This document shows, in pieces, positions 22,011-34,229 of a DNA stretch of 64,000 nucleotides. This stretch comes from Boesenbergia rotunda. Taxonomy: Eukaryota; Streptophyta; Magnoliopsida; Zingiberales; Zingiberaceae. The stretch is from positions 180,902-244,901 of the forward strand of contig JAGFNQ010002307.1 of NCBI GenBank assembly GCA_024364735.1, given 5' to 3'. How positions within the stretch are numbered: position 1 is the first letter of the stretch; every line of letters starts with the position of its first letter. The notes below the pieces were generated by a model. The model did no database searches. It was not told the origin of the DNA and was given only the letters and a program-made list of their open reading frames with translations. The position numbers were made by a program, and so were the translations under genes.

Positions 22011-23255
22011 CTGATGAAGTTAAACTTTAGAAGAAACATACAACTTGATCCTGAAATGGCATTGTTGAAAGCATGATCAACTACTCCATTGTTTTATTCT
22101 GTTGCCATATTCTGAAACATGTGACTCATGAAGGAAAAAAAAACAAAGGTATCAGACGGGAAGTCTACCATGTCCTACAGGACAAGAAATCAAACAAAGA
22201 GAAAGATGTTATGATCCCACTCAGCCATTTTGACAGTAATCTTGATAAAGAATCAAATTAAAAAAATATATTGAAAATTATAAGACAAGATCAATTAATT
22301 ACAATTACAAAACACACTGATAGAAGGAATGACATGGTAAAATCTAGACACAACAACAAATATAGAAAGCAACGGAAGAAAAGACCAAACAAGTAAAAGC
22401 TTCTTAGACTAACTTGTAATTTTGCATTATGAAGAGGGTTATGTAGTGTGTTGTCCATTTGGCTGAGCATTTGGCTGCTTGAATGACTATAGCATTTCTC
22501 ATCTAGATCCTTAACTTTTTCCTTCCATGAGTCTTCCATTGGAAATGGTCCTCAGGTTCACGAAGTAAGTAATCAAGCTTTTTGGATTATGTCATTATTT
22601 AGTGTGTTGATATGTTTTTTTCTTCTGAAGTCAGCTGATGCTTGTGTTACTTGCAACTTTACTAGTCATCTTCATTTGTGATTTTCAAACTCAAGGTGTT
22701 GAAGTTCCAAAGAATGGAACTCAACATAACAAACAAAGTATATGCTAAGCATTGGTCTATCTCCCTCTTCCTTTCCCTTCTCTAAATGTAATTCTCTCTT
22801 TCTCCTTATACCCAGAATCGTAACAGACAAACCCCCATTAATTGGTTCTCTTTCTACCTTGTATGCCAAAGCATCAATGATCAATCATGCAGCAAAATAA
22901 AAGAGACCAGTAAAGACCTTCAAGCTTCAAACAGGACACTAACAAAGAACACTGATCCAAAAAAAGAGCAGTAACCCAATATTCAGGAAGTAGATGGTCG
23001 GGTAGTAGTTACAATAAGGAACACAACCCTTATATACAGACTTCATATGCACAAGTTGAGAAATTTAACACTATGCAAGGTTATGCAGAAAAAAACAGTC
23101 CAGAGGTTTCAGTCTAAAATTGTACGTATATATCAAACCTCGCAGTGCCACGCGATTCGATAGCTAAAGTTGCTAATTCATCCACACGACAAGCAGGAAG
23201 CAAAGAAATCGACTTAGATCTCCGTATATTGCAGCGACAATGCAAGGATCAGGAA
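22011..23255. other. Unassigned sequence, possibly 3' region of the gene at 23256
   Basis: No convincing gene. A short minus frame at 22291-22539 opens MEDSWKEKVKDLDEKCYSHS and then becomes hydrophobic; I do not recognise it. The 200-300 bases next to 23256 could be 3' UTR of the minus-strand ORF. Confidence 0.35.
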
Positions 23256-23528
23256 CTACACAGGGGGGAGTTTGTCGGTTGCGCTAGGGTTTGTGGAGAA
23301 CGGAAGGGCAGCAGCGGGGAGGTGGGGCTCCCCCTCCAGGGCGACCAGCTTGGTGAGCATCAGGGGTCGATCCTTTGCCTCTTCCTCCTCCTCATCGTCA
23401 TCGTTGGTGCTGAGGTTGATGCAAGAGAAGCGCTCGAGGGAGGCGAAGAAGGCCGAAGAGACGCTCGACCCCACCCAGTTCATCGCTCGGTCGAGTTTAT
23501 CGCAGGCGACGAAGCTCGTGTTCTCCAT
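23256..23528 (-). CDS. Small acidic plant protein of unknown function (90 aa), probable host gene
   Basis: Single open frame MENTSFVACDKLDRAMNWVG, then SAFFASLERFSCINLST, a run of eight acidic residues (DDDEEEEE), then AKDRPLMLTKLVALEGEPHL and a Pro/Ala-rich end. The pattern (short aromatic/Ser segment, Cys, acidic run, AKDRPL) resembles small uncharacterised plant proteins, but I cannot name a family with certainty. GC-rich coding with good third-position bias contrasts with its surroundings. The ATG at 23528 is preceded by a CT-rich leader on the minus strand. The plus-strand 167-aa frame over the same bases is its shadow. No signal peptide or membrane segment is visible. It is the only candidate resident gene in the window. 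Confidence 0.55.
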   Translation of the reverse strand: MENTSFVACDKLDRAMNWVGSSVSSAFFASLERFSCINLSTNDDDEEEEEAKDRPLMLTKLVALEGEPHLPAAALPFSTNPSATDKLPPV

Positions 23529-24459
23529 CTACGAATCCTGATCGAAATCGAGGGAGAGGAGCCCAGCGATTCCAGCAGCTGCAGCGGCGGGGAAGAGACA
23601 AAGTCCGGAGCTGAGGCGTGTGAAATGAGAGCAAGATTAGGTCATTAACGTAACAAATGAGGAAGCGAGTGCTTGGTTAGTTGGTCTCTAGCTTATACGT
23701 ACAAGTCTCCTCGTGCGGTAGCTCGACCAAGTCTCATACTAGGTCCGGTTTAGCGGTTTAGGCGTGGATGAGAGAAAAGAAATTGTATATCTTTTTTTTA
23801 TCTATTTATTGTAAAATAATAATAATAATAATAATAATGTGTGGATAATTATATTTTTTTTTCATTTGCTTGTGGTTGCCAACGAACTCGTAGCCACAAG
23901 GTGTCTTAATACAGTGTTAATGATAGGATGATTAATCATTATTTCATAAATTTATAATTCGATCCTCAATTATGACATATTTATAGGATTTTTTTTTAAA
24001 TGGGGCGTGAATTCTGGGGCGCTGAGCTTCTAAAACGCCTATTATGAGCACTTCTCGATTTATCTTGATGACCGATAAAAAAAAGACCAAATCGATAATT
24101 CTAAATTATCTGTTTCCTAGTCCAATATTCGTAGCCACAGGCAACCTCACTTGCAACTTTTATTTTTTTTCTCATTCACTTCTCTTTTCTTTTTTTTCTT
24201 TTTTTTTTAATTTTTCTAATGATTTTTTTCATTTTAGTTTTTTTTTTAATCCGCAGCACGAAGCGAATAAATCATATAAAAAGAAGATGAAAAAAATTAA
24301 GGCTGATGTGTCTCAGCGATCCCATCTTGTCGATATTATAAATATATTCATATGAGTTTATATCAGACAGCCGGAGACGTGACTTGAAGACATAACCAAG
24401 GTGAAGATTAGTATGACGAATCAAAAAGTATGGTGGTTTGGAAAATATGGCCAAGTATA
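23529..24459. other. Intergenic, AT-rich; upstream region of the 90-aa gene
   Basis: Includes the probable promoter and 5' UTR of the minus-strand gene (up to about 23750). Next come an AAT microsatellite and long poly-T/pyrimidine tracts near 24155-24250. No gene seen. Confidence 0.5.
23815..23839. repeat. AAT microsatellite
   Basis: About eight uninterrupted AAT/ATA units. Confidence 0.95.
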
Positions 24460-25145
24460 AGTATTGTAGTTGAGAACAATCTTCTTTAGTATATCTCCCA
24501 AAATAATTAGTTGCGGCTTGGAAATAACCCCTTTAATACATCTAAGAAAGACAAAAGTATTGCAGTTTAGGAGCAACTTTTTTGGATACACCCTCGAAAA
24601 AACTAGTTGCAACTTAGGAATAATCCTTTTAGGTATATCCCCGGAAAGACAAAAGTATTGCAGTTCGAGAATAGCCCTCTTGGACATATCCGCGAAAAAA
24701 ATGGTTGCAACTCAAGAACATCCCCCGGAAAGACTAGTTGCAGCTTGAAAACAATTCTTTTGGGTACATCTATGAAAATATAGAAATGTTGTAGCTTGGG
24801 AACAACCCTTTTGGATACATCTCCGAAAACACAGAAGTGTTATATCTCAAGAACAACCCTCTTAGGTATATCCACGGAAAGACTGATTACGGTTTGAGAA
24901 CAACCCTCTTGGGCACATCCTTATAAAGACTAGTTGCGACTCGGGAATGAGCCCTTTGGGTACATCTCCGGAGAAACCATAGTATTATGACTCGAGAACA
25001 ATCTCTTTGGGTACACCTCCAGAGAAACTGAAGTATTGTGACTCGGGAATAACCCCTTTGGGTACATGTCCAGAGACCGAAGTATTGTGGCTTGGGAACA
25101 ACCTCTATGGATACATCCTTGGACTTTCATGACTTGGGAAGTAGA
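24455..25145. repeat. Degenerate tandem repeat, about 51-60 bp unit, some 13 copies
   Basis: Units share the pattern AGTATTG..., a CTTGGGAACAACC-like core, CTTTTGGGTACATC, then CCGGAAAGAC. Unit length is mostly near 51 bp. On the minus strand two stretches (24421-24687 and 24930-25178) are open in the frame that reads YPKRLFPSHNTxVSPE-like 17-residue repeats, so the array may once have been coding or the frame may follow from the unit length being a multiple of three. Confidence 0.8.
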
Positions 25146-25742
25146 TGGCGTTGGAACACCCCCTTTAAGGACATCCACAGATAGCCTTCATAATTCGGGA
25201 AGTTCGCGGCTAGGGAAGTGTCAGATTGGGTAAAACATTGTGGTCAACCAGGGTGGGTAAAAACCCAATTGAGTACCTTCTCAGGAAAACTTCCAAACCT
25301 CTCTTTTCATAGTTGACTTGTGAGAACATCTCCTTAGGAATATCTCCCAAGGACTTCGACCCCTCCAGTTATCTTACATCATCATTCTTGCTAATATCAC
25401 TCTAACTAGCAGTCTAACAGGTAGCCCTATCATTCAAGCCGTGAGAACATTCCCTCTTGGGAATATCTCCCCTCGACTCATATCTCTCCGCCTATTCTAT
25501 TTTATCATTCCTATTGAATCTCCCTAATTAGTAGTTTGATAGGTGATGATGCCATAAGGATGGTTGTAGCAGTGGTCGACAAAGAAGGATAGCGTCAACA
25601 ATATGGGCATATGTCATATTCGGTACAATGAGGCAAGATTAGTTGTAGACCCTTGACTCGTACCATTTAGAGGTGTCAAATGTTGTCTCTGACATGAGAT
25701 GATAGTAGAGTATCAAGGTTACCCCAGACAAGATGTGACAGT
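25146..25742. other. Unassigned sequence next to the tandem array
   Basis: No gene recognised. Two similar stretches containing GTGAGAACAT-CTCC and CTTGGGAATATCTCCC (about 25320 and 25440) form a diverged duplication that may be an extension of the array. Confidence 0.4.
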
Positions 25743-26745
25743 TGTAGGATCGAATCATGCGATAAAGAGAGTGAATATCATGCTTTAAAAACTTTTCTTT
25801 TCTTTTCTTTTCTAAAATAAAGAAAGAGATGCGCAACAGAAAAATAAAACAAGACAGTCTCGGGTGAGCACTTGCTTCATAATCCAACGACTGCTACTCC
25901 AAGACCCACGTTCCCTTAGACCATTTCAAAATGGATAATTCACTAATACTCTCCTCTCCAAAAAACTTTTAGAGAAGGAGGAAAGCGTACAAAAGATAAA
26001 GATAATAGTAACAAGCTATTATCCCTTTTAATGTAAATGCAAGTAAAGTATACTGATAACTTAAAGATAAAGCTTCATCGTAGATTGTCAGAAAGCCTTT
26101 CGGCATAGTAATAGCAGTACTTGCACGAACAAAATAGCAAAGAAATAGAGATCGTTAAGCTAATTGAATACTGATCCTCGGATCCCCAAGCTTTACTTCT
26201 TTTTTAAGCTTTATCCAATCAACTCAAAATCGATCAGTCGACTGAATCCTTTTGGTCAACTGAATCTTCTATCAAGCGACTGGTACCTCTTCTTTCTTTA
26301 CTTGCTCTAATCCGATTGGATCAATCCTACAAAATCCTCTTTTACAGTTGATTGAACACATGTCAAGGCTACTAAACCCTAAAATTTCTTTTACTATTTG
26401 ATTTTTATTATATTCAATCTGTGCTTTCCATACTTGTTTGGTTGACTGATCCTCCTAATCAGTTGACTGGATCTTTGTTTCCATTTTGGACTTAATCATA
26501 ATCTAGTTGTGATTATCATCTTGGGATTGGTCGACCAAACCTCCTTCTTCCTTCAACTGAAGCCTTCAATCAACCTAAACTTTGCTTTTCTATAAAAATA
26601 GAATTAGAAATATATGAGTATACATGAATAGGTCTTGATAGTGAAGACTGTTCGATCTTGACTTATAAACCTCCATTGATTTCTTCAATCGGATCATCAC
26701 CTAAAGTTGTCCCAACTGAGACATGTACTCATAGTTTTCCACAAC
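25743..26745 (-). mobile_element. Degenerate E-like LTR
   Basis: Begins TGTAGGATCGAATC and has GAGAGTGAATATC about 27 bases in, then GCGCAACAGAAAAATAAA, the same order of words as the left end of LTR E. Worn CAGTCGACTG-type words lie near 26233-26285. The far end is unclear and is set just before the copia LTR at 26761. No duplication identified. Confidence 0.5.
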
Positions 26746-28043
26746 AAAAGGATTCTCTAATGTTAGTAGGAGCTCTAGAGCCAATTATGTGATGACTAAG
26801 AACTTTTTGTATCATATTCTATCATTAATAAAGATATGTTTGGTTATTATACTTTATATTTGTGCCAAATAACTAAGTATAATAATGTCCTTGGATAGTA
26901 GGTTCTTATCTACATTATATCGATTGGTTGAATCGATAGTAAGATGATGTAGATAACAATATACTAAACCATTCCTAGTCAAGCATTAATATTCAAAGAC
27001 AATATTAATGCATAGAGACTAGCATGTAGGTCAATTGATAACTTGAGCTCATAAGTCATGGATATATGATATCAAGTTGATACATGGGTATACATTAGAG
27101 AATGTGTACTGAATTGACCCACCATGGGAAAGTTTCATAGATTGTCATATGAGTGTCTTAAACTTTCTCATGTGACTATTAATATGAATAGTCCTTAGAC
27201 CTGAAGTCACTATGGTTCCCTAGATAAGGAGTTATGCACTTTGGTATCGTTAAACGTCACCCGTAACAAGGTGGACTATAAAGGCGATCACTGGGTATGT
27301 AATGAATTATGCGGAGGGATGTGAGTGATGTAGATGGGATCTGCCCCTCTCATATAACGAGAGTGATATATGTGGGCCCCTTGATCGAGTAGGACTACTA
27401 AAACGCATGACCATGCTCAAATGAGTCAATATAAGATTTTGAGCTCATTTGTTTGAGTGAGTATACTCGGGGATCATGAAACACAAAGATTGATCGAGGA
27501 TGACACGGTCTATGCCTCATTGGTCAATCTAGATATCGAGGATGGAAGGACAAGGTCATATATTGTCATAGTCACGGAGGTTAAGTCGGATCTCGATTTT
27601 CTCATCACTTGGGTAACAATGATGCATTGCTAGATGTCGCTCATTGCTTATGTGTCTAAAGCGGTTTAGACATATTGTCAATGTTATGAGAACCTATTGG
27701 GTCACACACTAAGGACACGATGCTTCGGAGATTAATTGATCTTAGTTTGACTAAGATTTGATCCGAATTAGATTAATTGAGTTAGACTCAAGTGAATCCA
27801 ATTGGATTATGGGAATGAGATCTAATTTGAGTTTGACTCATTTAGATTAAACTCAACCACATTTGAATGAGATATTAATTTATTAAAATGTTTAATCAAT
27901 TAATAATAGAGGAAGATGAAAAATTTCTCTTCATTGGATGATGAGAAGTTGAAGAGTCACATGAGAAAATGTGGTCTAAGTGGGTTTTTATTAGCATTAA
28001 TGGAGGGAAGCTAAAGGGACAAAAACTTTTCATATCATGGCAG

Positions 28044-28463
28044 TCCAGATCCCCTAGTCCGCAAAAACGCGGACCAGGGGATGGACCACGTCCAATTGCG
28101 ACCGGATCGTGATCGTGATCAGGCCACAATTTGTTGCGATCCCCTCTAGGGTTCACCGTACCCCCAGGTTATAGTTTGGGTTTGGGTGGGTGGACGGAGG
28201 CCACCCGAAAGTCACGGTGACGAATTTAGGGTTTAGGGTTTAGAGTTTAGGGTTTAGGGTTTAGAGTTTAGGGTTTAGAATTTAGGGTTTAGTCCTCCGG
28301 GTGGCCTCCGGCCACCCACCCGAACCCAAACTATAACCTGGGAGGGCACGGTGAACCCTAGAGGGGATCACAACAAATTACGGCCAGATCGCGATCACGA
28401 TCCGACCGCAATTAGACGTGGTCCATCTCCTGGTCCGCGTTTTTGTGGACCAGAGGATCTGGC
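28044..28463. mobile_element. Fold-back (long inverted repeat) element with telomere-like centre
   Basis: Left arm 28044-28213 and right arm 28293-28463 are inverted copies about 90% alike by eye over some 170 bp, beginning CCAGATCC and, just inside, a smaller palindrome GTCCGC-aaaaac-GCGGAC. The 68-bp centre is TTTAGGG repeats. It could be a MULE-type or fold-back MITE. I could not establish a target duplication; CATATCATGG at left resembles CATTCATGGG at right only loosely. Confidence 0.85.
28225..28292 (+). repeat. Interstitial TTTAGGG telomere-type repeats
   Basis: Nine full 7-bp units and one partial: six exact TTTAGGG, two TTTAGAG, one TTTAGAA. This is the plant telomere repeat, here at the centre of the fold-back and far from any chromosome end in this window. 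Confidence 0.95.
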
Positions 28464-28862
28464 CTCATTCATGGGATGAGTATAAAAGAGTTTTTCTAGT
28501 TATTTGGATGATGAACTTGTCATTTTTCCTTTCTTTCCTTCTCTTGGCCAAAATCCCTCTTCTCCCTCTCCTTCTTGCTTTGTGAATCTCTTCTTATGGC
28601 TAGCACCACAAAGGTGATTTTTCTCCGAGGCTTGAAAGATCGTGTTCATGTGGATACACATAGAGACACAGACACTTGAACGTGCAAGAGATCCGACATA
28701 CCTCGGACAAGCGGGATAAGCGAAGGGAAGGCGCCAAAGGTATACCTATATGATAGGAATTTATAAATTAACTTTGTATGAGTTTTCTTTCGCATGGATC
28801 GCTCGTGGGATCTCTTATTTCCGCTGCGATTTTTGAATATTTTTACCTAAAGATCACTACAG

Positions 28863-28874
28863 TGGTATCAGAGC
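28863..28874 (+). promoter_or_regulatory. Primer-binding site of copia G
   Basis: TGGTATCAGAGC, complementary to initiator tRNA-Met, one base after the LTR. Confidence 0.9.
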
Positions 28875-30159
28875 TACTTGCGAAAGATCATACAAAGTTT
28901 ACAAAAACTTTTATATGTGATATAGAAGTAGGACATAATTTTGTTATAGATTGTGTAATGTATAAGCATTTGTTGAGATATAAAAGTTTGTATTGATCAA
29001 ACTAAAAGTTCATAGCATTATCATCTGAATATGAAAGTGTGTTATGGTCCGATTGTACTCAACCAATTTTATAACCTATGGTTTCGGCTCATGAACATTT
29101 TACAATCATAATAAAATTTGATGTCCTAAATCTATTATATGGGATTGATGACATGGTGCATGGTTATGGCCTTAACCCCAACATGATTGGATGTATATGT
29201 GTGTGTGTGCATGTTGTAATGTAATTCATAATACGGCCTACGTGTCATGTCTTATCTTTATTTTTCTAGTTGTAAAATAGATTTAAACTCGAATGTAACT
29301 CGAGTTTTCCTAATTTGTAATGTACAAAATGAGGAGTGGAATGTCCATTGAAGAATGAAGTTACAAGAAGGAAGCCGACAACACTTGTCGATCGAAGGAT
29401 GCACTTGAAGAAGATGTTATCCCTAGGTTGACCATCGATTTTCTCATTGGCTTGAGAAAATCGTAGTATATGGGTCAGGCCATAACCATGTCACATTTTA
29501 CCGCTTATATGTTGATATATGCAATGTGTGTATGTGATGCATAATTAGATAAACATTTATCTTAATTAAGTCAACTTGATATGCCTACCAAAGTTTGGTA
29601 CTCATAAACTACCTCGATCATTTGTTGTTGGGGTTGCCAAAGCAAAACGACATATTTTATCTTGGTAGAATACGAGAGGACAATTGTGATGTCCCGCTAT
29701 CGAACTTTGGGTGAGACTTAACTAAGTCACCTCAATTGGACTGAGAAACTTAGAGACATATCCCAAAAGTTGAGAAAATTGAGTAAGAGAACAATTATAT
29801 AAAGACTTGGGCGATTAGCCAAAGCTAACTTAAGATGTTGTGTAATGTGGATCTTGACCCTTTATTTCCAAGAGTTGCATAAGATGTAATTGGTAAAATA
29901 TCACCTACCTAATTATACTATGTCTTGGGCGATTAGCCAAAGTTAATTCAAGATGAGGTATAATATGGATCTTGTCCCACATGAATGTAGTCGTTATTTG
30001 GTTTGGAGCTAGTAGTGTGGACAAATTGAGTTTGCATACATCCATGACTAACCCCTACCAAAGCTCTACAATTCAGTGGGAGTGTCATTTAATTAAAGAC
30101 CTAATTAAATGATCTAGATATGATACTTATTTTTGCATATTTTACTATTGTAGATCATC
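28875..30159 (+). other. Untranslated leader of copia G
   Basis: About 1.3 kb without coding sequence. A diverged direct repeat, around TTGGGCGATTAGCCAAAG, occurs at about 29808-29865 and 29924-29980. Confidence 0.6.
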
Positions 30160-30958
30160 ATGTCGTCTAACATGTCAAATACTCTCTCTCTGCGATCCGT
30201 CCTTGAGAAGGACAAGCTCAACGGAGCTAATTTTCTGGGCTGGAATAGAAACTTGAGGATCGTCCTCAAACAAGAACGAAAACTATACGTCCTAGAGCAA
30301 CCTCTTCCAGAAGCACCTATCACTACCGCTAATCGCGTCGAAAAGGATGCTTACAAGAAGCATCAGGATGATGCACTTGATGTATCATGCCTCATGCTTG
30401 CCACCATGAACTCTGAGCTTCAGAAGCAACATGAGAACATGGATGCACATGATATGATTGAGCACTTAAAACAATTATATCAAGAGCAAACTAGGCACTA
30501 GCGGTTTGAGGTGTCTAAGGCCCTATTTGCATGTAAGATGCAAGAAGGAACTCACGTACTCAAGATGATTGGGTATGTCGAGAACCTTGAAAGACTAGGA
30601 TTTCTACTGGGTCAAGAATTGGCCACGAACCTTATTCTACAATAGTTGTCAGAAGGGTACAATCAATTTGTCATGAACTATAACATAAATGAAATTGACA
30701 AGACATTGCCTGAGATGTTCAACATGTTGAGAACTGCTAAACACAATCTCAAGAAAACGAAGACCAGTAATGTACTGATGGTACAGAAGGGCAAAGGCAA
30801 ATGGAAGCCTAAGTCAAGGGTAAGACCCAAGCCAAAGGCAAGACCAACTCTATTGCACTGAAGGCCAAAGGTGGGGTGTCTAAGGAAGGGACCTGCTTCC
30901 ACTGTGGTGAGACCGGACATTGGAAGCGGAATTGCAAACTCTACCTAAAGGAAGTATA
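30160..30958 (+). pseudogene. gag: gag of copia G
   Basis: Starts MSSNMSNTLSLRSVLEKDKL, then NGANFLGWNRNLRIVLKQE, the copia gag N-terminal signature (the W of FLGW). Continues with LYVLEQPLPEAP and SCLMLATMNSELQKQ. The zinc knuckle CFHCGETGHWKRNC is at about 30898-30939. In-frame stops interrupt at 30499 and near 30643, with frame changes before the knuckle. Confidence 0.85.
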
Positions 30959-31019
30959 GAAGAAAAGAAGTGAGACTTCTGCCTCAGGTGTTTTTGTTAT
31001 AAAAGTCAATCTATCTATT

Positions 31020-33222
31020 TCCTCTTCTTGGGTATTAGATATCAATTGTGCATTTCATATTTGTACTAATGTGCAGGGCGTTCGAAGAGCTAGAACGTTG
31101 ACAAAGGGCGAAGTGGACCTACGAGTAGGCAATGACGCAAGAGTTGTTGTTATAGCAGTAGGAACATATTCCTTGTCTTTGCCTACTGGACTTATCTTAG
31201 AACTAGAGGAGTTCTTTTACGTACCTGCACTAACTAAGAACATAATTTTTGTATCTTGTTTGGACAAGAAAGACTTTTCATTTATCATAAAGGACAAATG
31301 TTGTTCTATAATGTTAAATGACATGTTCTATTGTAGTGCACCACTTATGAATGGACTCTATGTTCTAGACTTAGAGAACCCAATCTATAACATAAATATC
31401 AAACGGTTCAAACCAAATGATTTGAACCAAACGTATCTCTGGCATTGACTCTTAGGTCATATAAATGAGAGTCGTATATCCCAGCTCCATAAAGATGGAT
31501 TACTGGACTCATTTGATTTTGAATCATATGAGACATGTGAATCTTGTCTTCTAGGCAAGATGACCAAGACTCCATTTAGTGGACATGGCGAAAGAGCGAC
31601 AGACTTGTTAGGACTCATACATATTGATGTATGTGACCCATTTAATGTCGCAGCTTGAGGAGGTAATCAGTACTTCATCACTTTTATTGATGCTGTCAGT
31701 AGATATGGCTATGTGTATCTAATGAAACATAAGTCAGAATCCTTTGAAAAGTTCAAAGAATTTAAGAGTGAAGTACCAAACCAACTTGGCAAGAGTATTA
31801 AGATGATTCGATCAGATCGAGGTGATGAATACCTTAGCCAAGAGTTATGTGACCATCTAGCAGAGTGTGGGATCATATCCCAACTCACTCCACCTGGAAC
31901 ACCACAATGGAATGGTGTGTCCGAGTGGAGAAATCATACTTTATTAGATATGGTACGATCGATGATCAGTCTGACAAATCTTCTTACTTCCTTCTGGGGA
32001 TTCACTCTAGAGACAACTCTTTTCACACTTAACCGAGCTCCATCAAAGGTCGTCATAAAAACACATATATGATATGGACTGGGAAGAGTCCCACGATATC
32101 TTTTATGAGGATTTGGGGTTGTGAGGCTTACGTTCGATGTCAAGTCTCAGATAAACTTGGACCCAAATATGATAAGTGTTATTTTCTAGGATATCCCAAG
32201 GAAACGAATGGATATTTCTTCTACAATCCCACACTAGGCAAAGTGTTTATCGCTAGAAATGATATTTTTCTTGAAAGAGAGTTTATTTCTAGAAGAAATA
32301 GTGAGAGTAAAATCCATCTTGAAGAAGTTCAAGATGCAGATAGTACTTAGGCCTTGATGGACATTGAACATGTACCATAAAGTGTTGTGGATCATGAGAT
32401 TGTTGCACAAAAAGTTGTGGAGCATCAACTTGTTCAAGTAGACCAACCTATTCACAAATCTGATAGGATACGTCGTCAACCTGAGAGACACTCAATTCTC
32501 TTGTCTGACCATGATGACGTTATGCTTGTTGAGTTGAACGAGCCTACATCCTATCAAGAAGTTATGATGAACCCAGATTTTGAGAAATGGCTAGAAGTCA
32601 TGAAGTCCGAAATGGAATCCATGTACACTAACCAAGTATGGACTTTGGTTGATCCACTTGAGGGAATTAAATCCATTGGCTGTAAGTGGGTCTTTAAAAG
32701 AAAGACTGACATGGATGGTCTTATACATACCTATAAAGGGTGATTAGTAGCCAAATGTTTCAAGCAGATTCATGGTATCGACTATGATGAAACCTTTTCA
32801 CCAATTGTGATGCTTAAATCTATTTAGATCATGCTTACTATTGCAGCTTATCATGATTATGAGATCTAGCAGATGGATGTCAAAACTACATTCCTAAATG
32901 AGAATCTACTCGAGGATGTGTACATGACACAACCTGAGGGTTTTGTAGATCCAAAGCATGCTGGAAAGATATGTAAGTTGCAAAGGTCCATTTATGGGCT
33001 AAAGTAAGCTTCTCGAAGCTAGAATCTTCGATTAGATGACGCAATCAAAGCGTTTGGTTTCATTAAGAATGAAGATGAACTTTGTGTCTACAAGAGGGTT
33101 AGTCGGAGCACAATTATCTTCTTGATCTTGTATGTAGATGACATACTCCTCATTGGAAATGATATCCCTTCACTACAGTCTGTGAAGACGTGACTAGGGA
33201 ATTATTTCTCAATGAAAGACTT
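31020..33222 (+). pseudogene. pol of copia G: protease remnant, integrase, partial reverse transcriptase
   Basis: The protease is weak (SSWVLDINCAFHICTN-like, Asp-Ile-Asn where DSG/DTG is expected). GAG-pre-integrase follows (YLWH*LLGHINESRI). The integrase core has HIDVCDPF, IRSDRGDEYLS and PPGTPQWNGVSEWRN (catalytic Asp, Asp, Glu). Reverse transcriptase includes WTLVDPLEGIKSIGCKWVF and the catalytic LYVDDILLIGN. It stops after NYFSMKDL, so about a third of the reverse transcriptase and all RNase H are lost. Many stops. Confidence 0.87.
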
Positions 33223-33322
33223 GTTAGGATGTATACTAAAAGACTTGTCTTTTTCTATGAACATCTATATTTTGAAAGAGAATCACAACAACACTGATGC
33301 ATGCTTATATTAGTATGTGTAT
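33223..33322 (+). repeat. 100-bp start of a further copia LTR
   Basis: TGTTAGGATGTATACTAAAA begins directly after the broken reverse transcriptase and looks like a copia LTR start. It is cut at 33322 by the family-B LTR. Confidence 0.45.
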
Positions 33323-34229
33323 TGTAGGACCGGTGCTGTCGATAGAGGGGGGTGAATATCGACTCATAAAAAATTCTTTCGAAAACCTTCATCGTTTGTT
33401 TGTTCGTTCTAGACAAAGAGTTAGTAGCACAGTAGAAAAATAAAGAAACAAACAAAAGACACAACTCAGAGTGCACACAAGTTTTTACTTGGTTCTCAAC
33501 CCCTCAGGGTCAGTACATCCAAGGCCTAAGCACGGGAAGCGCCCGTCCACTAATGGTCTCCTTTCCGGACTTTCCGGAGGTGGAGAAACCAGTCTTACAG
33601 TGCAAGTTTTACAATCAAAAGATTAAGAAAATTAAGTGCTTGAAATAAATGCAAACCAAATAAAAATCGAAGACCCGGCCGATCTGGAACTCCAAAGTGC
33701 AGTGCACTTCCTCCTGGAGCCTCCTTGGTCGCAGAGCTTCGTCTATCGCACTTTTTCTTTGCTCAGAATGCTTAGAATGTCATAGCAGATGATGTTTTGA
33801 GTTGAGGGGTCGAAGCCCCTTTTATAACTTCATCTCGGGCGCCCTAGAGCCTCTGGGGCACCTCATTGGCGGTCAAAACTTCATACAGAACACAAACTTC
33901 ATGAAGCTGATAAGATGGCCTGTCTTGGGCGCCCAAGAGCATACTGGGCGCCTGGATCATCCAAGCGCCTAGTATCCAGGGCGCATGGATGCTTGGGGGC
34001 GCCTGTATCCATTCAGGCGCCTAGGAGCAGCTTTCCAGGCTTCTCTTGTGTTTGTTAGCCTGCTTTGCCTCCAATTCTAGGTACCTGCAAGATATACAAA
34101 CACAAGACAAACACATGTTGGTGCAGAAAGCACCAAAGTCAAACCTGTGTTTTGATAATGGCAACAGGGTTCAAAAGTTAAGTCTTGCTTGTCATCTAAC
34201 ATGTCACTTGAGTGTACAGAGTAAAAAGC

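Larger units (their letters stand above)
26761..28861 (+). repeat. 5' LTR of copia G, with nested fold-back
   Basis: From TGTTAGTAGGAG to GATCACTACA, about 2.1 kb including the 420-bp fold-back at 28044-28463. The end is fixed by the primer site at 28863. Only one LTR copy is available, so the start is inferred from the TG and from position. Confidence 0.7.
26761..33222 (+). mobile_element. Ty1/copia retrotransposon G, truncated in reverse transcriptase
   Basis: 5' LTR (26761-28861), primer site one base after it, gag (30160-30958) and pol (about 31020-33222) in order. It stops inside the reverse transcriptase at the sequence NYFSMKDL, where another LTR start follows. RNase H and 3' LTR are missing. 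Stops are scattered through gag and pol. The order gag-protease-integrase-reverse transcriptase is diagnostic of copia. Confidence 0.88.

Noticed and set aside
23145..23648. Plus-strand 167-aa ORF
   Set aside because: It is antisense to the 90-aa minus frame, which has the better protein-like composition (acidic run, aromatic/Cys segment). The plus frame is Arg/Gly/Glu-rich shadow coding.
28225..28292. Chromosome end
   Set aside because: Only 68 bp of TTTAGGG-type repeats with variants, inside a palindrome and with retrotransposon sequence continuing on both sides.
28863..28874. GGTATCAGAGC as part of a tRNA gene (also 41062, 52477, 6819 reverse)
   Set aside because: These are primer-binding sites next to LTR ends; no cloverleaf, A box or B box surrounds them.
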